DNA of 64,000 nucleotides from Zhengitettix transpicula. Taxonomy: Eukaryota > Arthropoda > Insecta > Orthoptera > Tetrigidae. This document shows, one piece after another, positions 37,402 through 48,204 of this stretch (its first letter is position 1; each line of letters begins with the position of its first letter). The translations under genes were made by a program, and so were the position numbers. Below the pieces are notes generated by a model. It was not told the DNA's origin and searched no databases. It saw only the letters and a program-made list of their open reading frames with translations. The stretch spans positions 16,450,501 through 16,514,500 of the forward strand of contig CM073596.1 of the NCBI GenBank assembly GCA_037074705.1, read 5' to 3'.

Positions 37402-39170
37402 GATAATAATAATATGTTTATTTTTCCATGAATTGTATTAGAAATAGTCAGTCTTAAAAATATAACAAATATAAAATAATAAATAATTTACGTACAATAA
37501 CATACATAATTTTTAATACGATACAAATCGTTCATACTATACATATTTTTTTCAGATAATTGTTTTAGACTATTTTTAACTTGTTCACCCAGTAATTATT
37601 TTATTTGATGTGGCAGTTTGTTAAATAATATAATTTCTTAGAGGAGTGTGTCCTTCCCGGTTTTCTTTGTTTCATTGACCTGGGAGAGATTTTTTCTTTC
37701 TTACCATATGTAACATCCCAAACTGCCATCATGTAACACTCCACCCTGTGAACATGTAACATTCCAGCAGTTGGAAATGTGAAGTCCAGATAGATCGTTC
37801 ACCAACCGAACTATACCTCCGTTAGCTCACCTGGTTGATGAAGAATAAAGAGATTTAATAGTTAGAAATAAAATAAAGTAAGACAAACTGGCGGATAGCA
37901 CCAGGAGCCACCGACCCGTCTGGAGGTTGGATCACGACTGCCGTTCCCTAGAAGCTCTGAACAATTCGAAGACTCCTTTCCCCCTCCCTGATGATTTTAA
38001 GTCTCCAATGAGAACTCTTACAGGGTGGAATATTTCTGCTGCCGTGTGCATGTCTGCATAAGACACTTAAAATGCTGACTTCATTAGACGCAGCGTTTTC
38101 ACAGCTGCCTAGGCGGAAGGGGTGAAGATTTATGTGGTGGTGCGTATCGTTACTCACTATATCTAAAGTGATGTCTTTAACTGCATCAGCGTTCTTGCAG
38201 CTGCGCCCTCTTAGGTCCGCTATGCTGAAGAGACGTTATGATAAGAGGGCACGTGTAGACTATTATATTACACAATTATATTCCATAGACAGTTAATAAA
38301 TTGTTTCTGTAAGTTTCTCTTAATTTAATTCCAAAAAATATACCTAATTGCCTTTTTTGTGAAATTAGTAGTCTATCCATATATATAACTGCAGTATAAC
38401 CCCATATTTCAATACCGTAGCTAATATGTGGATAAATTAACCCATAATTGACCTTAATGAGTTTGCCCCTATCTAATACTGTAGATAGTCTTTTTAAGCC
38501 ATAAACATTGCTGCTTACTTGTTTTGCATATATTTTCAATGTGTTCAGCCAAGGATAATTTAAAGTCAAGTTGATTACCTAGGAATTTTGCTGAATTAAC
38601 TAACTCAACGTCCGACTAATTTATATTTTATCCCTCCCTTTTGAGTGGTTTTAGAATTACTAAATAATATGACATTTGTCTTAGAGGAATTGACTTTCAT
38701 TTTGTTTATTGTCAAGTAATCGTTTATTTGGTCCACACTATTTTGTGTGATCAAGCGTATTTGATCCTTATTGTGATGCCAGCTAAGGATAGTTGTGTCA
38801 TCAGTATATCAAACAATTTTACTTCCATAGATAATAGGCATATCAGTTATATATAATAAGGCCTCTATATAGATCCCTGCGGAACCCCGATGGACAATTA
38901 TTCCTTTTTCAGATTTAGTTACTTTCGTAACTACACTTAATGGTGTTCAAATTTCTATGTACTGATACCTATTTGAAAGATATGCCTTGAAAATATTTAG
39001 GACTGAACCTCTTATACCAACCATATGCTTCCAGTTTGCCACATAGTATGGAGTGGCTCTCTAGGTCAAGTGCCTTTAACAAGTCCATAAATGTTCCTGG
39101 AGCATCCATTATCTAATTTGTTATAAAGTGTGTTTACAAATTCTGTTAAAGCATATATCGTATATAGCTC
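37402..39170 (-). mobile_element. Non-LTR retrotransposon fragment (same family as 27656)
   Basis: Minus-strand reverse transcriptase remnants in order. Palm sequences of the LEAYG...F type lie near 38990-39090, a VPQGSI-like remnant at 38880, a YTDDTTI catalytic-type box at about 38800, and KTNVILFSNSK-like and RETYRNNLL thumb blocks to 38276. The 3' tail is (TAA)n-like at 37402. It is collinear with 27656-28505 but extends further 5'. Stops and frameshifts are present. It is interrupted by a foreign insert at about 37709-38275. Confidence 0.8.
37709..38275 (+). mobile_element. LTR-like insertion inside the LINE
   Basis: About 565 bp absent from the related LINE at 27656, so inserted after it. 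It begins TGTAACATCCCA and ends near TTATATTACACA, i.e. TG...CA. Its first 60 bp hold three spaced copies of TGTAACA(T/C)(T/C)CCA-like sequence (37709, 37732, 37757). AATAAA-type signals occur at 37845-37875 and no coding frame of note. A solo LTR is the best fit, but I see no clean target-site duplication and the exact borders are uncertain by a few bases. Confidence 0.45.
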
Positions 39171-39322
39171 TTTACACTATTCAAATTAATTGCAATTAAT
39201 AATGATAAATAACAGATATACTTTACATAAATCCAACAAAAGCTTATGTAATGAAATTTTTTTATTTGAATCGAATCGGGTAAAAACCAAAGGTTCTATA
39301 TGTGCTTATTCCTCTGTTGCAG

Positions 39323-39583
39323 CTCTCTTCGGCGTCTTACAAGGAAAGCAGCAACGGAGACGTGCAGTTGCTGCTGGAACCTCTGTCTCAAGAACCTCCT
39401 CCGCCTCAGCCACCGCCCCAAGAGGCCGAGGAAGTTCCCTCGCAGGATGAAGCACCGGCTCAGCAAATCTTATCCTCAGAAATACAACAGGAAAGTATCA
39501 AGAATACGCTCAAGGAAATCATCTCCGAAATCGAAGAAGCCGTTGTTCCGGAAATCATTTCCGACAGCTCTGCAGCTCCTCAG
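39323..39583 (+). CDS. Host gene exon, Pro/Gln tract and acidic helix
   Basis: 87 codons, phase 0 at both ends, acceptor TCTGTTGCAG and donor CCTCAG^GTTAGA. After LSSASYKESSNGDV comes a Pro/Gln tract (residues about 22-34, PPPPQPPPQ). An acidic stretch follows that is probably helical (EIQQESIKNTLKEIISEIEE at about residues 53-72). The frame is unambiguous by length and composition. No catalytic domain; looks like a linker or interaction region. Confidence 0.85.
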
Positions 39584-39946
39584 GTTAGAGAAGGATTTCT
39601 TCCTGTGCTCGTGTTAGCTCCAGGTAGATAGATTGATGTACAGTTTTTTTTCTACAACCTGTCCACGGTTTGGTAGTATTAGATTGTGTGGTTTTCGTCT
39701 TAGATTCTGTGTTTGATCTTTGTCTTTGTCCTGCGCACTTTCCTCTTTCAAATGCCATTCCAAATTTTAGGTCGGTTAACAGATAATTAATACGACAAAT
39801 TATGTACTTTTGTTTCAGTATTCACTGCATTTAAAGTTCAATTAAATTAGTTTTACACTAAAAAAATTTGTATACACCTTGATGAATGTAACATTAAAAC
39901 AAATTTTTGAAAAAATTCAAGGATAATATTTTTTTTAAAAAAAGTT

Positions 39947-40256
39947 ATTGTTTATAGCCGCGTAAGCATGTCTTTGGAGACTTTCCATACCTGCTACATG
40001 AAATTATTACAATCAGTTCATATTATTCTTAGTCTCATATTCATTGTCTATTTAGATTAGATTTGAATGCTGGTTAAACTTTAGTAGGTTATTTATTGCC
40101 GCTTCTGAGGTACATATCTCCCTTCTCGTGTATTTCTCAATTGTGGATCTTCTAGTCCTGTCGTACTTTGGTCAGTCGTAGAGGATATGCTGGATCGTCA
40201 GGGCAGCCTTTCATGTAGGTTGCGGTGACCTAAGGAATAGATAGTGTAGGCCAGAA
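39947..40256 (-). mobile_element. Family F LINE 3' fragment, copy 2
   Basis: Same C-terminal finger region as 25450-25690, plus about 130 bp of 3' non-coding sequence starting ATTGTTTATAGCCGCG. TGA stands at the same last-Cys position. A small deletion removes part of the finger codons (GGCAGCCTTTCATGTAGG). Confidence 0.75.
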
Positions 40257-40696
40257 TATTGGATTGTCAGTAAAATTATTTGAAATAAATTTAAAGTCTG
40301 TACTGAAATTAGTAGATCACAATACTGCTTCGGATGTTCAACCAATAAATTGTCTCAAAACAAGTGGCAATCATGCTGTAATGTTGGGAAATATGTAGAC
40401 AAAATGATTCTATAAAATGGTTTAATTTACATTTTTGTGCCTTGAAAATATTTATAAATATTGTGTAGTATTACAATTTCCCGATCATATGAAACATAAG
40501 AGATGTTGCGAATTACGAGAAATTATATGGATGAAACCGTTGCAATTTTTTTTCTTTATGGAACAATTTATCTGAGTCAAGCAAAATTCGTATCGTTTGA
40601 ATATTCTTGGAGGAAGAAGCTATCGAAAATATTTTTGTTAATAACTCTGACAAAGGTCGATAAAAATCATTAATCTATCGTCTTTTATCTATAACC

Positions 40697-40722
40697 TATA
40701 TATATATATATATATATATATA
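40697..40722. repeat. (TA)n microsatellite
   Basis: Uninterrupted TA dinucleotides, about 13 units, self-complementary. Confidence 0.9.
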
Positions 40723-41871
40723 GGCCAAATATTATCTGAAAGTCATCTAAATTTTAATTGTGGATTCTACTGATAATGTATTCAAATTTCCAGTAAAATA
40801 TAACTGTTTGTATTACGTATCTTCACGATACATTCTTTGTAACTTTACGTTGTCATTCTATTCTCGATGCACCGTTTTTTAAATTTTTTATGTAAGATTT
40901 ATATTTCGTTTTATCTCTTAGATATTCATTCTCTGTTCTGTCATTTGTTAATATAACACCTTCAAAAACTCTCTGTTTTTAATATATTTGTCTCTTTCCT
41001 AATTTTAGTAAGTCACAAACTCCCACTCATGTCACGTATAGGTTAAGGTTGAACTACAGCTAAACGACTAGTCTACGTTTATTGCTTTTTGCCTGAAATC
41101 TCCGGCCTAATCTTTTTAAGACTTAAAATTTGAGTTACGTATTTTTGTTTTAAATTTTTTAAATCGTCTAATTTTCTCTTCTCACTATTTTCTATTTACT
41201 TTTTATCTTTCTAGCCCGCGTTATTTCATTTCAAGGTAATTCTGATTTAGAAATGCGAAATTTCCTGTAAAGGCTGCAAGAATCCATTCTGTATCACTGC
41301 ATAACTTAGCAGGTGCTTTCAATGCTATTTAATTCTTTGAAAATTTTCGGTATAACTTTTTTTTTGAATTTTATATATTATTTTGAGAGACATCTTCTGT
41401 TTTTCTTTGTAATTTTCTTACTCTTTGTGTGTTCGGCTCACTGTTTCTCTTGCATCTGTCCGTTTATTGTACAATGTGTAACGTTTGATATTGTGTAACA
41501 CTTCTCTGCTGCGGCAGATATTCCTCTTGTATATACCATGTCTAGGTTCACTTAGTGTCTGTACATGTTATTAATTTAGCATGTTTTGGATCTTTTACTG
41601 TCCGTCCATAATATAATTGTTGTATTGCCGCTTATCTTCTTTGGTCACCATTGTTTCTTTTCGTGTCAGTGAAGTGTTGTTTGTCTGTCTCTCTCTGCTT
41701 TGTAGAAACAAGTAATCTTTGTTCATCTTATTATCGTTTTAAAAAATTTCTTCCTACCGTAGTAGTGTTATACATCTTCTTAGTCTGTCCTCCCTGGAAA
41801 ATTTCATGTTGTTGATTTCTTTTTTCGGACACGAGAATCGTCTTTGCTGTACCGTGTCTGATTGTGTTTAG
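40723..41871. other. Intronic stretch without recognised content
   Basis: T-rich sequence leading into the acceptor at 41871. No repeat family or coding exon recognised. Confidence 0.5.
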
Positions 41872-41979
41872 GAGTCATCCGCAGAATTGCCGCCAAAGGA
41901 AACTGCTCCCAGAAGGACTCTGGAGAAGCAAACCTCCACTACGTCTTTGGAAGGTGGTGTATTCTACGTCAACAAGGAG
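41872..41979 (+). CDS. Host gene exon, basic-Thr/Ser
   Basis: 36 codons, phase 0 at both ends, acceptor TTGTGTTTAG and donor AAGGAG^GTAACG. Encodes ESSAELPPKETAPRRTLEKQ then TSTTSLEGGVFYVNKE. RRTLEKQTS is the kind of basic-Ser/Thr site used by basophilic kinases, which is inference only. No known domain. Confidence 0.8.
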
Positions 41980-42462
41980 GTAACGTAGCACGAACAGTGC
42001 AGGGTCTCTTGGTCCCCTATGTTCATTACTAACACCCTGAACATAGTAACTGGATGCATGGTATCTGCACGTGGCCCTTGTTCCAGCAGTACGAAGATGC
42101 CCTCAGTTCTTCGCTCCCTCCTAGCCTGGTAGTTCGTCCAGGAAACAGGCCGCTGTCTCTTCAAGCCGGAGAACTGCTTCATCTCTGCCAGAGTGTCAAG
42201 GTACCACCACACTAGCCTACGCCAACTGCTTCGTCTGCGCTGAACCTGCCAATTTTTCGTGGTAGCAAAGTACACACAACCTTAAACGCCTCATTAAATA
42301 TGTAGAAATCTGTTTCAAATGGGGCAGATTAATATTCTGCTTGATCAAAATGATGGCCAGTAACGGATATAAAGCTCTCAACTGTGATACAGTAAATTTG
42401 TAAACAACGGGATCGCCTTCAATGTGAAAATTATCGTGGCATTAAGTTGTTAAATGTTAAAT

Positions 42463-42471
42463 ATAAGTTTT
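42463..42471 (+). repeat. Target-site duplication, left
   Basis: ATAAGTTTT immediately before the 5' end of the LINE fragment at 42472; identical to 43681-43689. Confidence 0.7.
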
Positions 42472-43680
42472 TCTCAAATGTGCTATTCAAAATATTGAAA
42501 TTCTATGTCGAAAATGTGGTTGGAAACTACCACTGCGGATTCCGACCTGGTAGGTCCACTTCAGACCACCTACATATAGTAAGATAAATTCTGAAAAAAT
42601 TTAAAGAACATTGGATTAACACATACTACATATTTGTAGACTTCAAGGCTGTCTACGATACCGTAAATAGGAAAGAACTCCTCAAGGCTATGGGATAATT
42701 CAATATTCCTAGAAAATTAATACAGCTGACTGCGGTCACCTTAAAAAATGTAAAATGCAGAGTAAAGGCTCTAAATGCGCGGAAAGGCCTGAGACAAGGA
42801 GATGCCTTATCTTGTCTACTTTTCAACATCGACCTAGGTGATAAGGAATGCTGAATTGGACATAAGACATCATACTACATAAATCAGTACAAATACTGAT
42901 CATTCGCAGATGATGTCGTACTAATAGGAAGATAGGAGAAAACGATAAGAAATGCTTAGGTAAGATTACAGTCTGCAGCAGCACAAATAGGGTTAAAAGT
43001 CAACCACAATAAAACAAAATTCATGGAAACCTCTAACAATAGAAATATCTCTTTGAACCATCTTAACATAGAAAGAGTTAACAAATTTCAGTACTTAGGA
43101 GTGATACTAGTGACAATAACAACTCCATATAAGTTAATCACAGAATAAACCAAGGCAATAAAAGCTATTACAGCTTAAAAAACTTAATGATGTCCTAAAG
43201 GATAAAAAGACAGAGTAAAATAAAAATATACACAACGCTAATAAAACCTGTAGTGCTGCATGGGTGGTGAGAGTTGGACACTAAATAAGGCCGACGAAGA
43301 AAAATTGAAAATATTTGAAAGGACGATCCTGAGGAAAATTTTTGGTCCAAGCTGTGTTGATGGAATATGGAGAATAAAATATAACGACGAGTTATACAGA
43401 CTATACAAAAATACTGACATAGTACACACCTCAAAAATATGTAGGTTGAAACGGTTAGGACACGTGAAAAGGATGGCGGACATTAACCTATGTAAGAAGC
43501 TAACCGTCACAAAGGTAGAAGGAAATAGAAGAAAAGTAAGGGCCAAGTTAAGATGGCCATACAAACAGTAAAAGTTAAAACATGGTCGATAGAGGCGCAA
43601 GATAGGAATAGATGGAAGGATATCATTAAGGAGGCTAAGGCTCACAAAGGGCTCTAACGCCTGTTAAGAAGAAGAAGAAG
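42472..43680 (+). mobile_element. 5'-truncated non-LTR retrotransposon with AAG tail
   Basis: The + strand encodes reverse transcriptase blocks in canonical order: NYHCGFRPGRSTSDHLHI (42530), FVDFKAVYDTVNRKELLKAM, GLRQGDALSCLLFN (42790), SFADDVVLIGR (42900), GLKVNHNKTKFM (42990), VNKFQYLGVI, then a thumb ending MADINLCKKL. The FADD catalytic box is intact. At least eight stops or frameshifts interrupt the frame; the longest clean piece is 43260-43571. It ends in (AAG)n at 43667-43680 and is flanked by a 9-bp duplication. Endonuclease domain missing. Confidence 0.88.
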
Positions 43681-43689
43681 ATAAGTTTT
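43681..43689 (+). repeat. Target-site duplication, right
   Basis: ATAAGTTTT directly after the AAG tail; matches 42463-42471 exactly. Confidence 0.7.
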
Positions 43690-45127
43690 AAATAATTGCA
43701 GATTTAAGAATATTGTTATTTTAATTATATTAACCAACTAATTCCATCATGCGAACAGCGAAACTTCAGCCGACTAGTCGAGGAAAGTTGATTTAAAAGA
43801 TATCGTTGGATAGGGGTGAGGTCTTATATTGTGGAGGGCGACTCCCCGTATTGTTCCTTTTGTCAGCAGAACAATTAGTTAAAACCTATGCAAAGGGTCC
43901 TACAGCATCTAAAATACTCTTTAGTAGTAGTATATTCCAAATAACTTTCACAAATTCATTTGCTTTGTGTCACGTGTGAAAGAAGAGGAAAGTTTTCGAT
44001 CCCCCTATCTGAAACGAAGATATTAATCAGAAAAATTGAAAGAATTTTTGGGGGAGATTAACTGTTATTTTAGTCACCCCAGCTGTTAGCTAAAATGTAC
44101 GTTAATGGTGTCACTCAACCTAGAAATACTCTTACGTTACTATTTTAAAAGTATAGAACTAAATAAACGGTCATATGAATGAATTTGCATGAGTAGCGGA
44201 ATATTAAACTTTTTATCGCTCCCCTTGGACCTTCAGACATTACATTCAGCTTCTAAGCCAGAAGAGTTGATATATGACGAAGATAAATAACGTCTTTCCA
44301 AATCCAAAATGTATCATGTCGCGACTTAAGATTTTTTGATGTATTTGATAACAACCTTTAAACATAAACAGTAAATTGGCAAAAAAAAATTGCACGCAAG
44401 CAGATCTCGTGATATTTTTAATTGCTATGTCACAGTTGAGAGCTATATTAAACACACAAAAAAAATTATACTTGCTATACGTGCCATATTATATTTTCGA
44501 TCTAAGAGAAAATCTTAGAGATTAAAACGGGTTAGCTTTTTTACTGTTACATTGTTAAATTTTTAGACGTAAAATAAAAAATAATTCCCTTCAGTAAGAC
44601 ACTTAGTTTAAAAATTTGTTTATATGGTCCTTAAGGTTGTGCTACTTTTAGAAGCCCTGTAATTAACGTTTCTATGTTGCAGGATTATTTGTTTATTGTA
44701 ACTGTGTAGTGATAACCATTTCTTCTACTTTCTTTCACATTTTATTTATATAGGTTAAGCTTATTGTTATTATTTACAGAGAATTAATTGATTTCAGCAA
44801 ATATTAAAACAATTATCCCGTCAAAATAATATTTGTAACATTTTTTGTTGACAAATATATATAAAAAAAAGTTCCACTTCGTGGCGACGCCATATTGAAG
44901 CTCCTTGTGCGTCAAAAGATTGATTCTTTCACCTCAGACATGAATCCTATATTGTTTGAGTTAATGTATAAAATTATTTGTTGCTTTATAAATATACATC
45001 TGTTGTTTCAGTTGTTTATATTTTACGGATTATTATTATTTTTTATATTGATTTATTTACAGTCGCATAAACAGCTCTGATTATTAGCGAAATCATATTT
45101 TCCAGTCGAGAGACTAATTTGCCGGTA
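43690..45127. other. Intronic stretch without recognised content
   Basis: AT-rich, no repeat family or exon recognised. Confidence 0.5.
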
Positions 45128-45232
45128 GTTTCTCTCAAACATCCACGCCCTCGCCGGGATTGGAACACGGGACCTTTTGTGATGTGAGGCAGTCACGCTG
45201 ACCCCTACACCACATGAGGTCACAGTCACTTG
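45128..45232 (-). repeat. tRNA-derived SINE head, inverted
   Basis: The minus strand reads TGGTGTAGGGGTCAGCGTGA (A-box region) and GTGTTCCAATCCCGGC (B-box region). The GGTCAGCGTGACTGCCTCA core matches the + strand element at 21303. Arms do not fold as a functional tRNA. The body may run on to about 45080. Confidence 0.6.
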
Positions 45233-46090
45233 TACGGCTGTATTAACGAACGCTACCGTTTTATATTTGAAATAAAAAAAGAAAATTGTGATAAATATTA
45301 TTTTTGACTGGATAATAAAGATTGTTTTAATATTTTAATCCACACCTGTCTATTACATCTCCGTTATAGCTTTAAGAAAATTTTATTTTTTTGCTTAGTT
45401 TTCAACAGTATTTAAATGCCACTTCAAAAATGATTAAGTGATTTAGAGCTTCTGTCACAGTGTAGTTGATTACATAACTTAACAAAAATTGGCATATATA
45501 ATATAATTGAAAAGTATTTATAAGTTTTACTTATGTTTCTTTCCTTATATTGCTTCATTTTAATGTTTACTTGCAGAGTGGCGACGCCATGAAAACAAGT
45601 TAATTTTTTTATTGTAGTTTATATCTTAAATGCCCATTAATTGCCTATAAACTTTTTGAATTTAATTTCATTCCTTCTTTTTGCCGTTATTAAGTAATGA
45701 CATTCACTTGGTCGCTGTGGCGTCTTTACATAGGTTGACCTTTCCCTCATAACTTCAGTTTCTGAATAAGCCACTGCGTTGAAAATGTTTTATATTATAT
45801 TTTTTATTGAGAATTTAATACTGAATTTCGTTATTGTAAGGCTGTGTAAGACAAAGCACAAATCTCGAATACATATCAAAGAACGTAGGGAAAACGTCGC
45901 GTTTTAATCTATTAAACCAGTGTGAAAACCGAGAACTTTTATCCATTATTACACCGGGAAAGTCTTCAATCTTTGAACATAGAGAAAATGTTAGTGTCGC
46001 GCACTCATAACAGAAACTCGTCGAAAATACCCAAACTTAAAATAACAAAAAGGAACTGTAAAAGACGCATTTAACCTTTCTCTTAAAAAT
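45233..46090. other. Intronic stretch without recognised content
   Basis: AT-rich. GTGGCGACGCCAT occurs at 44881 and again as GTGGCGACGCCAT at 45580; a coincidental or repeat-derived pair. Confidence 0.4.
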
Positions 46091-46440
46091 TTATTCTTTA
46101 CAGTCACGTCAACGTAAAAGTCATTGGCGACTTACCATACCTACTACTTGAAATTATTACAATTAATTCATACTACCTTGGTCTCATATTAATTGTTTAT
46201 TTATATTAGATCTTGAATGCCGGTTTCCTAACTAAACTTTAGTAGGTTATTTATTGCCGCTGCTAAGGTACATATCTCCCTTCTAGTGTATTTCTTAATT
46301 GTGGCTCTTTAATCCTGTCGTACTTTGGTCAGTCGTAGAGGATATGCTGGATCGTCAGTGCAGCCTTGCACACGTCACATGTAGGTTGCGGTGATCTATA
46401 GAATGGATAGGAGAATTTAGAGAGTCCTTAACCTAGCAAT
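46091..46440 (-). mobile_element. Family F LINE 3' fragment, copy 3
   Basis: Includes the 3' non-coding part (from about 46091, CAGTCACGTCAACGTAAAAG) and the finger region, with TGA in place of the last Cys codon. The adjoining minus frame at 46433-46630 (65 codons) is unassigned and may be further 5' sequence of an element. Confidence 0.75.
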
Positions 46441-46792
46441 AACCACGTCTGTGACTGCTAGCGTAGGATATTTCCTTGAAGTTGTCGTCTTCCTTATGCA
46501 AAATACCTTCAATCCTTCCTCTTCTACACTTGTACCATTTTTTCTCGCAGTATTCTGGCATAGGCTTGTCCCCCATCATTTTTAATGCATATTGGACTGT
46601 GTTATTTTTATTAACTGCTGTTATCGACATGATAATTTGGTGTTATCGCTAACAGCTTATTACTATTTCAATAATATCCGATTTCAATCGCTTCACTGAC
46701 TGTGTCTATGCATATATTTTTATTATTTCTCCGCATTTCGTCTTAATTTTTTGAATTAATATGTACTATATTTAGTTTTATACTTATTTCAG

Positions 46793-46849
46793 ATAGCTCA
46801 GGAGCTGAACCAAGTCATAAACAGGGAATATGGTGACGCAGATGGCAAG
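46793..46849 (+). CDS. Host gene short exon
   Basis: 19 codons (IAQELNQVINREYGDADGK), phase 0 at both ends, acceptor TACTTATTTCAG and donor GGCAAG^GTAAGC. Both splice sites are close to consensus and composition contrasts with the flanks. Too short for a domain call. Being symmetric and 57 nt long, it is a natural cassette exon. Confidence 0.72.
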
Positions 46850-48204
46850 GTAAGCTACAATATTTATTTTTAATAACATATGCAAACTATTTGAAAATCT
46901 ATTATACTCGTCACAAGCTATGTTAGTATTTACACGTCCGCGACTTTTCGGAAGAAAGTCAATTGATTCAAGAAAATTACTACATTAGTTAAAAATGGAA
47001 TGAATCAAGTGAGAAATATAGTTCTTCCATCTACTACCAAAAGCAAAGGTAATGGGCATGGATTTACATGACTCATATTACTATTGAAGACAACAAACAG
47101 TTTCACATAGTTCAACCTGTGCCATGTATTGGATTGATTTTATTTCAAAAAGACGTTCCACGTTGTTCAAAGTTCTACATTTGTTTCTTCGGCGCTTCTC
47201 AACATATATTTTATATACTGGAATTACTGTCTATGAGAAATAATAGTATTATTTATTATTAATACATCGTTACCAAAATACTTTGAGTCGACGAGAGTCA
47301 TTCTTCAATATTTGTGTTTGGAGTGGAAGATATTAACAGGTTAAAATGAAAATTATATTGAATATATGTTGGACAATTATATTAACGTCTTTAAAAAATT
47401 AATAAAATAGTCAAAATGACAGTACAAATTATGTGAATAATTATAGGTACCCGTTTTTAATACAACGTAGATTGGCATTGATACATATATAAAAATAAAT
47501 TTGCTTGTTGCAAATAAAAGCTTTTTTTTGGCTTTTTTTTACTAAAAGGACAGAAAAAATTATTTTAATTAAAGCTCAACTCTAAGTGGAAAGCTCTGGG
47601 TTTTATTTGTGGCCTACTGGAGATTTTTCTTACTGATTTACGTTTTTATTATTTTAATCATATATATCTTAAGATGAAATCTTTCAAACTTTCTCGGATT
47701 AAACTAAAGGGTCAACGAGTGAGACTCAGGTCTTCGGCAGATAAGGGCTAATGACATGTGAAACGTATGTACGAGTATAAATTACAAGATGTCGTAATAA
47801 AAGTTTACTTAATTTTGTAGAGGATTTAATATCATTATTTGATTCTTTATTGCCTCGTTAAATGAGATTTCCAAAATGAAGCGAATTTTGAGATTGATAT
47901 CACGTCTTTCACTTAACCTACCTGTGTCTCTTAAAACCTTCTTTATTTATTTTTATTAATTATCCCGCTTCCATGTCCCCCCCTAGAAAAAAAAATCATC
48001 GTGTATGAACGCGTTGCCTCGAACGCGCGGGTAGAACAATTTATCAAGCTAGACAGGCGTCTAAGAGGCTATCAATTTTACCTTCGTCAGACCTTTAATT
48101 CTTACAAACTCGACAGCATGTCATAACTCACGGTGTATCTATTTCTGGGTAGCTGAGCTTCAATAGTTCAACGTGAACTTGTGTGTTGAAACCAGTAACT
48201 TTAT
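46850..48204. other. Intronic stretch without recognised content
   Basis: AT-rich, no repeat family or exon recognised. A GC-richer patch at 48000-48070 shows no exon. Confidence 0.5.

Noticed and set aside
41964..42275. 103-codon minus-strand frame
   Set aside because: Partly overlaps host exon 41872-41979 and the following intron; no domain or splice support.
46433..46630. 65-codon minus-strand frame with a Cys/Lys/Arg-rich peptide
   Set aside because: Looks coding-like but is short, borders a family F fragment and matches no family I recognise; possibly 5' sequence of an element.
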